NCBI GenBank assembly: GCA_964500605.1
Contig: CAZCOS010000003.1
Location: 52,129 to 116,128, forward strand
Reading direction: 5' to 3'
DNA: 64,000 nucleotides
Origin: Sterolibacterium sp964500605
Lineage (GTDB): Bacteria; Pseudomonadota; Gammaproteobacteria; Burkholderiales; Rhodocyclaceae
The position numbers and the translations under genes are program-made. This document shows, one piece after another, positions 33,081 through 41,740 of the stretch (position 1 is its first letter; every line of letters begins with the position of its first letter). The notes under the pieces are model-generated. The model worked only from the letters and a program-made list of their open reading frames with translations. It had not been told where the DNA came from and made no database searches.

Positions 33081-33835
33081 ACAAATCCCCCCTTCTGCCG
33101 CTCGAACTCGGCGTCAACATCGACCACGTTGCCACCTTGCGCCAGGCGCGTGGTACAAGCTACCCTGACCCCATCCGTGCCGCCCTGCTAGCCGAGCAAT
33201 CCGGTGCGGATGCCATCACCTTGCACCTGCGTGAAGACCGCCGCCACATCCAGGACCGTGACGTCGAAATCCTCCGCGAGAAGCTGCGCACCCGAATGAA
33301 TCTCGAAGCGGCCATCACCGAAGAAATGCTGGCCTTCGCCTGCCGCATTCGCCCCCACGACGTCTGCCTCGTCCCGGAAAAGCGGGAAGAACTCACCACC
33401 GAAGGAGGACTGGATCTCCTCGCCCGACCGGCTGAAGTCGCCGCGGCCTGTCTGCGGCTTGCCGACGCAGGCTGTCGTGTTTCCCTCTTCATTGACCCAG
33501 AACCCGCCCAACTCGACGCCGCCAAAGCTGCCGGGGCCCCCGTTGTCGAAATTCATACCGGCCGCTACGCCGATGCCCAGACCCCCGCTGAACAGCAGCA
33601 TGAGCTTGAACGCATCCGTCGTGCCGCGGTCCACGGTGCGCAGATCGGGCTCAAGGTTAACGCCGGGCATGGCCTGCACTTCGGCAATGTCCGTGCCATC
33701 GCAGCCTTGCCCCAGATCGCGGAACTCAACATCGGGCACGCCATCGTCGCTGACGCCCTCTTCATGGGCTGGGAAAACGCCATCCGAACCATGAAGCAAA
33801 CCCTGCAGGAAACCCGAAACAACAGCATTGCCTGA
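33077..33835 (+). CDS. pdxJ: pyridoxine 5'-phosphate synthase
   Basis: PdxJ signatures are clear: LGVNIDHVATLRQARG at the N-terminus, AITLHLREDRRHIQDRDV, then GLKVNAGHGLHFGNV and ELNIGHAIVADA. The enzyme condenses 3-amino-2-oxopropyl phosphate with deoxyxylulose 5-phosphate in the DXP-dependent vitamin B6 pathway, as an octameric TIM barrel. Length (252) is usual. It overlaps recO by 4 bp and ends the lepA operon; the next gene, hemN, has its own spacer. Confidence 0.97.
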   Translation: MNKSPLLPLELGVNIDHVATLRQARGTSYPDPIRAALLAEQSGADAITLHLREDRRHIQDRDVEILREKLRTRMNLEAAITEEMLAFACRIRPHDVCLVPEKREELTTEGGLDLLARPAEVAAACLRLADAGCRVSLFIDPEPAQLDAAKAAGAPVVEIHTGRYADAQTPAEQQHELERIRRAAVHGAQIGLKVNAGHGLHFGNVRAIAALPQIAELNIGHAIVADALFMGWENAIRTMKQTLQETRNNSIA

Positions 33836-33920
33836 TTCGGGTAAATTTAATGCTGCTTTTCCCGCACTATGGTAGTCTTCACCGTTCGATACTTTGACGA
33901 CCCACCCTCTTTACGCTTCC

Positions 33921-33956
33921 CATTCGCCCCATTCGCCCCATTCGCCCCATTCGCCC
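33921..33956. repeat. four perfect copies of a 9-bp tandem repeat before hemN
   Basis: CATTCGCCC is repeated four times without a change and breaks off after CA in a fifth. It ends 13 bases before the hemN ATG and occupies the place where a ribosome binding site would normally lie; no Shine-Dalgarno sequence is visible there. Confidence 0.95.
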
Positions 33957-33969
33957 CACCCTCTCTCCG

Positions 33970-35370
33970 ATGAACGCCGCCCAATCCACTGCCGACGCCC
34001 TTTTCGACGAACCGCTCATTCGGCGTTTCGACGTCAATGGCCCGCGTTACACCTCCTATCCGACCGCTGACCGCTTTACAGACCAGTTTGGCCCTGCCGA
34101 CTACAAAAAATGGCTCGAACAACGCACCGTAGCCGGAACGAGCCGCCCCTTGTCGCTCTATATGCACCTGCCCTTCTGCAACACGATCTGCTATTACTGC
34201 GCCTGCAACAAGATCATCACCAAAGACCACGGTCGCTCTGCAAAATATCTGAAATACCTCGGCAAGGAGCTGGCCCTGCAAGCGTCAGCCTTATCCGGCG
34301 GGCGCGACGTCATCCAGCTCCACTGGGGCGGCGGCACGCCCACCTTCCTCTCGCACGAAGAAATGCGTCTGCTGATGGAAATGACGCGCGAACATTTCAA
34401 CTTCCTGCCCGAAGGGGAATACTCCATCGAGGTCGACCCGCGCAAAGTCGATGACGCCACCGTGCGTCTGCTCGGTGAGCTCGGCTTCAACCGCATGAGC
34501 CTGGGTGTTCAAGATTTCGAACCCGCCGTCCAGCAAGCCGTCAACCGCATCCAGAGTGTCGAAGAAACCGAAGCCGTCATGGTCGCCGCCCGTGCTCACG
34601 GCTTTCAGTCCATCAGCGTCGACCTCATCTACGGATTGCCCAAACAAGACCTTTCCAGTTTCGAACGGACCCTCGACACCGTTCTGCGCCTCGATCCGGA
34701 CCGACTTTCAATCTACAACTACGCCCACCTGCCCAATCTCGTCAAACCACAACGTCGCATCAACGAAGCCGAGCTTCCCTCTCCCGATGCAAAACTGAAA
34801 ATCCTCCAGCGTGCGATTCGCAAGCTCAACGAAGCCGGTTACGTCTTCATCGGCATGGACCACTTTGCCAAACCCGACGACGAACTCGCCGTTGCCCAGC
34901 GACAAGGCCGTCTGCACCGCAACTTCCAGGGCTATTCCACCCACGCCGATGCTGACATGCTCTCCTTCGGCATCTCGGCCATCAGCAAGGTTGGCCCAAG
35001 CTACGGACAAAACGTCAAAACGCTCGACGAATACTACGACCTGCTCGACCAGGGCACGCTCCCCGTCATGCGCGGCATCGAACTCACCCCGGACGATCTC
35101 CTGCGCCGCTCGATCATCCAATCCCTCATGTGCCACTTCGAACTTTCTTTCCAGGAAGTTGAAGAAATGCACCGGATCGACTTCAACAGCTACTTTGCCA
35201 ACGAACTCGCCGCCCTGGGCGAAATGCAGGAAGCCGGACTGCTGACCATCACCGACCGCCATCTCCACATCGCGCTGCGCGGCCGCCTGCTGGTTCGCGC
35301 CATCGCCATGGCTTTCGACCGTCATCTACATCAAGACCGCGTGGCCACACGCTACTCCAAGGTCATCTGA
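33970..35370 (+). CDS. hemN: oxygen-independent coproporphyrinogen III oxidase
   Basis: The radical SAM cluster motif CNTICYYCAC (about residues 66-75) matches the HemN form CxxxCxxCxC, and the region HWGGGTPTFL binds SAM. Length (466) equals classical HemN rather than the shorter HemW relatives. It converts coproporphyrinogen III to protoporphyrinogen IX for heme synthesis without oxygen. The protein is cytoplasmic. The start is preceded by a 9-bp tandem repeat and no good ribosome binding site. No FNR-type site was found in the 134-bp spacer. The TauE/SafE-like gene follows. Confidence 0.96.
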   Translation: MNAAQSTADALFDEPLIRRFDVNGPRYTSYPTADRFTDQFGPADYKKWLEQRTVAGTSRPLSLYMHLPFCNTICYYCACNKIITKDHGRSAKYLKYLGKELALQASALSGGRDVIQLHWGGGTPTFLSHEEMRLLMEMTREHFNFLPEGEYSIEVDPRKVDDATVRLLGELGFNRMSLGVQDFEPAVQQAVNRIQSVEETEAVMVAARAHGFQSISVDLIYGLPKQDLSSFERTLDTVLRLDPDRLSIYNYAHLPNLVKPQRRINEAELPSPDAKLKILQRAIRKLNEAGYVFIGMDHFAKPDDELAVAQRQGRLHRNFQGYSTHADADMLSFGISAISKVGPSYGQNVKTLDEYYDLLDQGTLPVMRGIELTPDDLLRRSIIQSLMCHFELSFQEVEEMHRIDFNSYFANELAALGEMQEAGLLTITDRHLHIALRGRLLVRAIAMAFDRHLHQDRVATRYSKVI

Positions 35371-35417
35371 TTGCCGCAACGGCCTACCACACAGCGTCAT
35401 CCAGCATCATCTTCCCC

Positions 35418-36128
35418 ATGCCAGATTCCGGCACTTTTGCCCTCTTTCTCGTTGGCCTGCTAGGCGGGACGCACTGCATCGCCATGTGCGGAGGCATCGT
35501 CAGTGCCCTCACGCTCCAACAATCCAGCACCCCGGCGCACCCGGCCTGGGCCCTGCACCTGAGCTACAACCTCGGTCGGATTTCCAGCTACGTCCTCGCC
35601 GGTGCCATCATGGGTGCGATCGGCAGCCTGACGCTCCTGCTCAGGCATCTTTTACCCGTGCAACTTCTCCTCTACGTTCTGGCCAATCTGATGCTCGTCG
35701 CCCTGGGGTTTTACCTGATGGGCCTGACCCGCTCCCTGGCCTTTCTCGAACGCCTTGGCCAGCGTTTCTGGCTGAAAATCCAACCCCTCACAAAACGCTT
35801 CCACCCCGCCCGGAGGGCAAGCCAGACCTTCCCGCTCGGTCTGCTCTGGGGCTTTCTACCCTGTGGCATGGTCTATAGCGCGCTTTCCACAGCCCTCCTC
35901 TCTGGCAGTGCCACGCGTGGTGCCAGCCTGATGCTCGCTTTTGGACTGGGCACCTTACCCAATCTCCTCCTTGCCGGGCTATTTCTCCAGCGGCTGCGTC
36001 GGCTCACGCACCACCGCGGCCTGCGTCTGGCCTCGGGGCTACTGATCCTAGCTTTCGGCTTGCACGGCCTGCTGAACACGGCCCAGCTACAAAACAAACT
36101 CTGGAACGGCATCCTCTGCCTGACCTGA
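35418..36128 (+). CDS. TauE/SafE-family membrane protein (cytochrome-oxidase-linked type)
   Basis: Six hydrophobic segments are visible. The motif GGTHCIAMCGGI in the first helix and GFLPCGMVYSAL in the fourth mark the UreH-like 'sulfite exporter TauE/SafE' group often located beside hemN, fnr and cbb3-oxidase genes and suspected to carry copper or a sulfur species. The cysteine pairs in TM helices are suggestive of metal transfer. The substrate cannot be told from sequence. It starts 47 bp after hemN and is probably co-transcribed, supporting a respiratory context. Confidence 0.8.
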   Translation: MPDSGTFALFLVGLLGGTHCIAMCGGIVSALTLQQSSTPAHPAWALHLSYNLGRISSYVLAGAIMGAIGSLTLLLRHLLPVQLLLYVLANLMLVALGFYLMGLTRSLAFLERLGQRFWLKIQPLTKRFHPARRASQTFPLGLLWGFLPCGMVYSALSTALLSGSATRGASLMLAFGLGTLPNLLLAGLFLQRLRRLTHHRGLRLASGLLILAFGLHGLLNTAQLQNKLWNGILCLT

Positions 36129-36161
36129 GCCCCTTTCACCCCTTCTCATTAAAGGATGCCC

Positions 36162-36701
36162 ATGTCCCACGATCACGCCACCTCGAACCAGGAAGATCCC
36201 CGCAGCTTCAAGAATGAATTCATGGAGATTCTGCACACCCTGACCCTTCCCATGTTTCACGAATTCGCCTCGGATGCGCGAGGGAACGGCTTCCCAGCCG
36301 ACATGAGCGAAGGGACCGACGAACAGGGCAACCCCTACGCCCAGGTCCGTTTCATTCTCAACCGGAATGCCCAGCTCGATGCTGATCCGGACAACGAAAG
36401 CAAGCTGATCTTCAAGGGACTGCTGAAAGAGGAAAAAATCGAAATCCTCGCTGCCTACGACCAACGTCCCGGCAGGGCAGCGGCCTATCACGAAAAACTG
36501 GAAATCCAGATGATGAATCAGGTCGCCCTGGAAGACCAACTCACCGATTTTCTCTCTGCTGCCATGGCCACACGCAAGGATCAACCCATCCCGCCGCGTA
36601 AGCGTGAAGAACGGCTCAACCCCACGCCCGTCGCGCAGGCTGCCGCCCCCGCCGCCGACCAGCCCATTCCCATCGTCTGGAAAAAACGGGAGAAGAAGTG
36701 A
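36162..36701 (+). CDS. hypothetical protein, 179 aa
   Basis: The ATG at 36162 was preferred to one six bases upstream because AGGA then has a usable spacing. The protein is soluble, with an acidic, glutamine- and glutamate-containing core (FKNEFMEILHTLTLPMFHEFA, then QVRFILNRNAQLDADPDNES) and a proline/alanine-rich tail ending in IPIVWKKREKK. I do not recognise a domain and see no signal peptide or TM helix. It lies 33 bp after the TauE/SafE-like gene and ends at a bidirectional terminator, so it may be the last gene of that transcript. Function is unknown. Confidence 0.7.
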   Translation: MSHDHATSNQEDPRSFKNEFMEILHTLTLPMFHEFASDARGNGFPADMSEGTDEQGNPYAQVRFILNRNAQLDADPDNESKLIFKGLLKEEKIEILAAYDQRPGRAAAYHEKLEIQMMNQVALEDQLTDFLSAAMATRKDQPIPPRKREERLNPTPVAQAAAPAADQPIPIVWKKREKK

Positions 36702-36732
36702 AACAGTAAAGTGGTGAAATGAGAGTGAAGTC

Positions 36733-36752
36733 GACCGGGGAATCCCCCGGTC
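36733..36752. terminator. bidirectional intrinsic terminator
   Basis: GACCGGGG (36733-36740) and CCCCGGTC (36745-36752) form a perfect 8-bp stem with loop AATC between two convergent genes, followed by a T-rich stretch on the plus strand. Confidence 0.7.
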
Positions 36753-37566
36753 ATTCCTTTTCCTGAAGAATCCGGGTCAAAAGTGGCTTGATGACTTCAG
36801 GAACGAAGGGTTTATCACAGATTCCAGACACCCCCAGCTCTTCTAATCCCGCCAGACGATTGTGATTCTGCTCACTGGTCACCATGAGGATGGGCACAGA
36901 ATTCTGCCAGCTCTTACTTCGGATATGGCTGACCAAAGCCTGGCCATCCATTTCCGGCATGTTGTAGTCGGTAATCACCAGATCGACCAGCGTTGATTCC
37001 ATGATCCGGACAGCTTCCAAGCCATTTTCCGCTTCAATGAAGTGCTTGATACCCAGATTCTCGAAAACATGTCGCACATAATTGCGTGAAGTCTTGCTGT
37101 CATCGACGATCAGCACTTTGAGCTCTTCGAGCTCAACATGCGTACTGAGCAGACTATCGTCCGTCGACAGATAATCCAGCGTCGTCGACAAAACCTTCTT
37201 CAGCTGACGCTCAGTAAAAGGCTTGGGCAAAATGCCGCAAGCTCCGGACTGGCGCACCGGTTCCAGCACTTGTGGGCGGGTCTCGCTCGAAATCAGGATG
37301 AAAGCCACATCCGCCGTATCCGGATCATCGCGCATGGCATAAACCAGTTCCGTCCCAGACATATCCGGCAAATACAGGGCACTGATGACCACGCTAGGGC
37401 GGGTCACCTTCATTTCCCGTAAAACCTCCAGGCCGGATTCAAACACCCGGATGCGTGCAACCCCAACCGCTTTGAGCTCACCCGCGATGAATTTGGCCTG
37501 AACCGAAGAAGGCTCGACAAGAAAAACTGAAAGTGAATTGACCGAGGAAAGTTTGCTCAAAACCAT
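36751..37566 (-). CDS. double-receiver response regulator with one receiver lacking its Asp
   Basis: Two REC domains lie in tandem with no output domain. The second (about 148-268) is complete: VDD acid pocket, phosphoacceptor D200 in TDYNMPEMDG, and the KPF motif. The first (about 12-125) has Ala63 where the phosphoacceptor Asp should be (ISALYLPDMSG), and its acid pocket is reduced to EP, although KPF is kept. It probably serves as a phosphorelay or adaptor, with the first REC as a fixed interaction module. The ATG touches the AGGAG ribosome binding site, so the TTG two codons later may be the real start. Confidence 0.85.
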   Translation of the reverse strand: MVLSKLSSVNSLSVFLVEPSSVQAKFIAGELKAVGVARIRVFESGLEVLREMKVTRPSVVISALYLPDMSGTELVYAMRDDPDTADVAFILISSETRPQVLEPVRQSGACGILPKPFTERQLKKVLSTTLDYLSTDDSLLSTHVELEELKVLIVDDSKTSRNYVRHVFENLGIKHFIEAENGLEAVRIMESTLVDLVITDYNMPEMDGQALVSHIRSKSWQNSVPILMVTSEQNHNRLAGLEELGVSGICDKPFVPEVIKPLLTRILQEKE

Positions 37567-37608
37567 CTCCTGAGACCGTCCTGAAACAAAAGGACCGAAT
37601 AAAGAAAA

Positions 37609-39042
37609 CTACCTCTCGATTGTATCCGTGAGCCTTGCTGCGGGCAAATACAGACTGAAGCGCGCGCCCCCCATTTCAGAAGTCTGAATTTCCACATGCC
37701 CCCCATAGGTTTCGGCCAGCGTGCGAACGATGTCCAGGCCCAGACCCACGCCAGGGCGACACTCATCGAGCTGCACCCCCCGCTCGAACATTCTCACACG
37801 CTCCGATTCGGGAATACCCGGGCCATCATCTTCAATATGAATCACGAGTTCCTGTGAGTCGTCCAGTTGCGCTGGAGAAGAATTCCTCACCTCGACATTG
37901 ACCCGAACACGGGACTTCGCCCACTTGCCAGCGTTATCCAGCAAATTACCCAGCAACTCGTACAAATCCTGAGCTTCACCGCGAAATACCGCATTTTGGG
38001 CGGCCCGATCCAGTTCGAAGGACACCGCGCGTTGTCCATGCAAACGCTGCATGGTCTGCAAAAGCGCATGGATGGGCGGCAACACCGGCGTTCGCAAGCC
38101 ACTCGTCCGCGTGGCCGCCGCTGCGACGGCACGCGCATAGGAGAGGTGATAATCCACCTGACGACTGGCCAAGGCCGTCTGCTCACGCACCAGCTGGGCC
38201 AAAGCACCGTCCTCACGATCCGCCGCGTTCGAAAGGATCGTCAGCGGCGTGCGCAGGGCATGGGCCAGATTCCCGGCCTGGGTACGCGCTCGTTGCACCA
38301 TGTCCGTATTCTGGATCAGTACCCGATTGAACTCCGTCACCAAAGGCTGCAATTCCTGAGGAAAAGGCCCAAGCAGCTGCGATGTCCGCCCTTCACGAAC
38401 GGCCGCAAGCTCCAGACGCAAGCCACGCAAGGGGCGCAAAGCCAGATGCAACTGTAACGCCACCCCCAGCACCAGGCCCAGTGCCAGCGTCCCCAAAGCC
38501 AGGCCCAGCATACGGGAGAAGCGATCCAGCGGCTCGGACAAAAGAGCTTCATCACCCGCTACCACCAAACGCAAAGGCGGCACATCCGCATCCGGTAATT
38601 GCAAGGTTCGAACAAGAGTCAGCAACGCATGCCCTTGTTCATTCGTCAGATACAGCACCAGATCACCTCGCTGTCTAGCCGTCTGCGGCAATACCGGAAG
38701 CGACAAGACCTGATCCCACAAAGATCGGGAGCGAAGCACGGCCGGACGCGGCGAGGAGCCGAGCTGGTCGATCTGCCAATACAAGCCTGACAAGGGTTGG
38801 GACAAACGCGGATCGCTGGCCGTCGCCGCCAGTACCACTCCCGTCTGTGCAGACCAATCGACGACAGCACTCAAATGATCGAGCTCACTGAGTAAATGCG
38901 CCTGCAATTGGCGTGTAATGTGCTCGACAAACAGGGCGCGCAAACCCCAGCCCGCTACCGCAATCGTCAGCAAAACCCAGATCAGTGAGCCCGCCAGCAG
39001 ACGCCGACGCAGGGAATATCCTTGCTCCACCTTTACTTTCAC
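37609..39042 (-). CDS. membrane sensor histidine kinase, PhoQ/QseC-like
   Basis: Two TM helices (about 14-36 and 178-200) flank a periplasmic sensor segment of about 140 residues. The catalytic part has His261 in the H box (NLAHALRTPLTIL), an N box (LGNLLDNAGKWA), G1 box DDGPGIP, and G2 box GVGLGLDIV. It is complete and likely active as a PhoQ-class kinase. The gene overlaps the response regulator stop codon by 4 bp, so the pair is co-translated. The signal sensed is not evident; the upstream PepSY protein may modify it. Confidence 0.9.
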   Translation of the reverse strand: MKVKVEQGYSLRRRLLAGSLIWVLLTIAVAGWGLRALFVEHITRQLQAHLLSELDHLSAVVDWSAQTGVVLAATASDPRLSQPLSGLYWQIDQLGSSPRPAVLRSRSLWDQVLSLPVLPQTARQRGDLVLYLTNEQGHALLTLVRTLQLPDADVPPLRLVVAGDEALLSEPLDRFSRMLGLALGTLALGLVLGVALQLHLALRPLRGLRLELAAVREGRTSQLLGPFPQELQPLVTEFNRVLIQNTDMVQRARTQAGNLAHALRTPLTILSNAADREDGALAQLVREQTALASRQVDYHLSYARAVAAAATRTSGLRTPVLPPIHALLQTMQRLHGQRAVSFELDRAAQNAVFRGEAQDLYELLGNLLDNAGKWAKSRVRVNVEVRNSSPAQLDDSQELVIHIEDDGPGIPESERVRMFERGVQLDECRPGVGLGLDIVRTLAETYGGHVEIQTSEMGGARFSLYLPAARLTDTIER

Positions 39043-39734
39043 ACCGACCGGGGAGCGTCAAACCCCGCCTCTGTTCCCATGCGATATCCCAAGCCGCGCA
39101 CCGTCTCGATACTCCCCTCCGGCAGTTTGCGGCGAAGCCGCCCCACAAACACTTCGATCGTATTCGAATCCCGGTCGCTATCCTGCGAGTAAAGATGTTC
39201 TGCCAGCTCACTGCGCGAGAGCACCTCCCCTTGACGCTGCATCAACAAGACCAGCAGCTTGAATTCATGGCTGGTCAGGACGATCGGCTGGTCATCGACG
39301 AGCACGAGGGCCTTCCGGGTGTCGAGCTGGATGCGACCACAGTGCCACTGCGCACTGGCATGCTCCCCCAGACGGCCACGCCGCAACAAGGCTCGCAGAC
39401 GTGCCAGCAGCTCCTCCATCTGAAACGGCTTGGCCAGATAATCATCCGCCCCAGCATCGATGCCCGCCACCTTGTCCTGCCACGCACTGCGCGCCGTCAG
39501 GATCAACACCGGCATGTTATGCCCGGCGGCCCGCCAGCGACGTAAAACGGACAACCCGTCCAATCCGGGCAGGCCCAGATCGAGTACCACGGCATCGTAG
39601 GATTCCACCGCGCCCTGATACTCCGCCATCAGACCGTCAGCCGCTTCATCCACGGTATAACCCGCCAGCACCAGTGCCCTCACCAGCTGGCCGCGCAAAA
39701 CGGCCTCGTCTTCCACCACCAGTATGCGCATCAA
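39039..39734 (-). CDS. OmpR/PhoP-family response regulator
   Basis: An N-terminal receiver (EDE acid pocket at the N-terminus, Asp in AVVLDLGLPGLDG, then LTARSAW and AKPFQ) is followed by a winged-helix DNA-binding domain (about 130-225, LTSHEFKLLVLLMQRQGEVLSR, then DRDSNTIEVFVGRLRRKL). This fits PhoP/PmrA-like regulators. It is coupled on both sides: 4-bp overlaps with the PepSY gene and with the kinase gene. Target genes cannot be deduced from the window; the upstream PepSY gene may be autoregulated. Confidence 0.93.
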   Translation of the reverse strand: MMRILVVEDEAVLRGQLVRALVLAGYTVDEAADGLMAEYQGAVESYDAVVLDLGLPGLDGLSVLRRWRAAGHNMPVLILTARSAWQDKVAGIDAGADDYLAKPFQMEELLARLRALLRRGRLGEHASAQWHCGRIQLDTRKALVLVDDQPIVLTSHEFKLLVLLMQRQGEVLSRSELAEHLYSQDSDRDSNTIEVFVGRLRRKLPEGSIETVRGLGYRMGTEAGFDAPRSV

Positions 39735-40186
39735 GGCTCCCTGCGTTTGATACTCAGCACCCGGCCATTCGCCGCATCAACCTTCAGTTTGACGATACGC
39801 CCCTCAGCCTGAAGCAAGCGAATTTTATACACGAAGCGCATCGCCGCTTTTCCAGCCGTATCGTGTCCTTCTGTCGCCCCAATCGCTGCCGGAGTGCTGC
39901 CCTGTTCATGCTCGTGTTCCAGTGCCACACTCAAAACTTGCCCCTGATAGCCATGCTCAATCCCGGAAAGAATGTCATGCAAAGGCAGAATGCGCCCACC
40001 CGCCACGGCCTGCCGCGCCTGCTCATGATCCCCCAGTTCTTTTGAGGCGACACCCGCACCTGTTTCAGTTCCAGCCCAGACCCATCCGGACCCACCCGAA
40101 AATACAAGCAGCAGCAAAGCACAAGCCACACCGACGAGGCGTATGCAGATTTGGTGGAATAAAGAGGGGCGGCCGGCGGGCTTCAT
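39731..40186 (-). CDS. exported PepSY-domain protein
   Basis: An N-terminal hydrophobic segment (LVGVACALLLLVFSGGSGWVWA) looks like a signal peptide or anchor. The C-terminal half (FVYKIRLLQAEGRIVKLKVDAANGRVLSIKR) matches the PepSY fold used as an inhibitory or regulatory periplasmic module. The gene precedes a PhoPQ-like pair and overlaps it by 4 bp; PepSY genes beside such two-component systems are common in betaproteobacteria. A role in modulating the kinase in the periplasm is a reasonable inference. Confidence 0.8.
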   Translation of the reverse strand: MKPAGRPSLFHQICIRLVGVACALLLLVFSGGSGWVWAGTETGAGVASKELGDHEQARQAVAGGRILPLHDILSGIEHGYQGQVLSVALEHEHEQGSTPAAIGATEGHDTAGKAAMRFVYKIRLLQAEGRIVKLKVDAANGRVLSIKRREP

Positions 40187-40276
40187 GCTCTACTTATAAC
40201 CCAAACCGGATGAACACAGAATGAATCCGGAATTGGTGCAATGAACGCATCTTCCCAGCGGCGGCTCCCAGGACAT

Positions 40277-41740
40277 TCAGGGGGGAAGCAGTTTTCCTGG
40301 ATTCATGAGCCCCTGTGGGTCAAGGGCTTGCTTGAGGGTGCGCATCAGGTCGAGCTCCACCTCACTCTTGTAGCGGATAATTTCCGTCCGTTTGAGCTGC
40401 CCCAGGCCATGTTCGGCGGAAATGCTGCCTCCCAGTGCATGAACCTGGTCGTGAACGATGCGATTGACCGTCGGTGTGGCGGCGATGAAGTCCGCATTGT
40501 CCTGAGAAAGGGATTTCGAGGGGTTGTAGTGCAGATTGCCATCGCCGATGTGGCCAAAGCAGACAATACGCAGACCTTCGTAGGCCGCGTTCAAGGTGGA
40601 GTCGGTCTGTTTAATGAATTCGGCAATGCGCGAAATCGGAACCGAAATATCATGCTTGATGCTCAAGCCCTCAATTTTTTGGGCTTCGGAAATGCTCTCC
40701 CGCAGTTTCCAGAAAGCCCGAGCTTGCGCTTCAGTGTGCGCGATGACGGCATCCAGAAAAAGACCTTGTGTGCTTTTCTGCGCAAGGAAGCAGGTCAGAG
40801 ATTCAGACAGGCTGGGTTCGGCTTGCTCCCCATTCCGAACCTCATCCAGCTGCAACAAAACCTGCCAGTCGTAACGCTGGTCGAAGGGGGGCTTTGTACC
40901 CGGAATGTGCCGTAAAACAAGTTCAATGGCAGCCGCGTTTGCAATTTCGAAGGCGGTAATGCGCTCACCAAAAGACTGGCGCAAATGATTCAGCAGGCTG
41001 ACGGCCTGAGCGGGGTGTTTCACGGCAATCCAGGCCGTCGCCCGAGCTTGTGGTAACGCAAAAAGCTTGAGTGTGGCAGCCGTAATCACACCCAGCGTGC
41101 CTTCCGCACCGATGAAAAGCTGCTTGAGATCGTAACCCGTGTTGTCCTTACGCAAGCCACGCAGCCCTTCCCAAACCCGTCCATCCGGCAAAACAACTTC
41201 CAACCCCAGCACCAGATCGCGCATAGTGCCATAGCGCAAAACCTGCACCCCCCCTGCATTGGTTGAGAGGTTTCCGCCAAGAGTAGCCGTTCCCTCGGAA
41301 GCCAGCGAAAGCGGAAAGAGCCGCCCGGCTTCGATGGCCGCCTCCTGAACCTGTTGCAAAGTGCAACCGGCTTCAACGGTCAGCGTATTGTTATCCGGAT
41401 CAATGCTGCGAATACGGTTGATGCGGCCCAGGCTGAGCAGGAGTTCGGCACACGCCCCCCCCGCACCTGCGGAGGGCACACCGCCCCCCACCAGGCCCGT
41501 GTTGCCTCCCTGGGGCACGATGGCGATACCTTCTGCTGCGCAAACACAAATCAGTCGGGCGACTTCGTCCGTGCTGCCCGGCCGCACAACACACAGTGCA
41601 TCCCCCTGATAACGACCGCGCCAGTCCTGAAAAAAAGGGGCTGTCCGGGCCGGGTCGGTCAGAACATGGTCTGCGCCAACAATTTGCCGCAGCCGTTCAA
41701 GGAAGGCCGCATGACATCCGACCACCTTGCTGGAAGTCAT
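40277..41740 (-). CDS. FAD-linked D-2-hydroxyacid dehydrogenase (GlcD family)
   Basis: The FAD-binding PCMH domain has the signature PQGGNTGLVGGGVP and ASEGTATLGGNLSTNAGG. The C-terminal domain includes FGHIGDGNLHYN and ISAEHGLGQLKR, as in glycolate, D-lactate and D-2-hydroxyglutarate dehydrogenases. Length (487) is normal. Such enzymes oxidise D-2-hydroxyacids and pass electrons to an acceptor such as ETF, which is encoded elsewhere in the window. The exact substrate is open. The ATG overlaps the stop of rimO by 4 bp, so they are co-translated. Confidence 0.85.
   Translation of the reverse strand: MTSSKVVGCHAAFLERLRQIVGADHVLTDPARTAPFFQDWRGRYQGDALCVVRPGSTDEVARLICVCAAEGIAIVPQGGNTGLVGGGVPSAGAGGACAELLLSLGRINRIRSIDPDNNTLTVEAGCTLQQVQEAAIEAGRLFPLSLASEGTATLGGNLSTNAGGVQVLRYGTMRDLVLGLEVVLPDGRVWEGLRGLRKDNTGYDLKQLFIGAEGTLGVITAATLKLFALPQARATAWIAVKHPAQAVSLLNHLRQSFGERITAFEIANAAAIELVLRHIPGTKPPFDQRYDWQVLLQLDEVRNGEQAEPSLSESLTCFLAQKSTQGLFLDAVIAHTEAQARAFWKLRESISEAQKIEGLSIKHDISVPISRIAEFIKQTDSTLNAAYEGLRIVCFGHIGDGNLHYNPSKSLSQDNADFIAATPTVNRIVHDQVHALGGSISAEHGLGQLKRTEIIRYKSEVELDLMRTLKQALDPQGLMNPGKLLPP

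Noticed and set aside
33917..33960. CRISPR array
   Set aside because: The repeat unit is 9 bp with no spacers. No other region shows 25-40 bp repeats with regular spacers.
33836..33969. FNR box upstream of hemN
   Set aside because: No TTGAT-N4-ATCAA-like sequence was found in the spacer.
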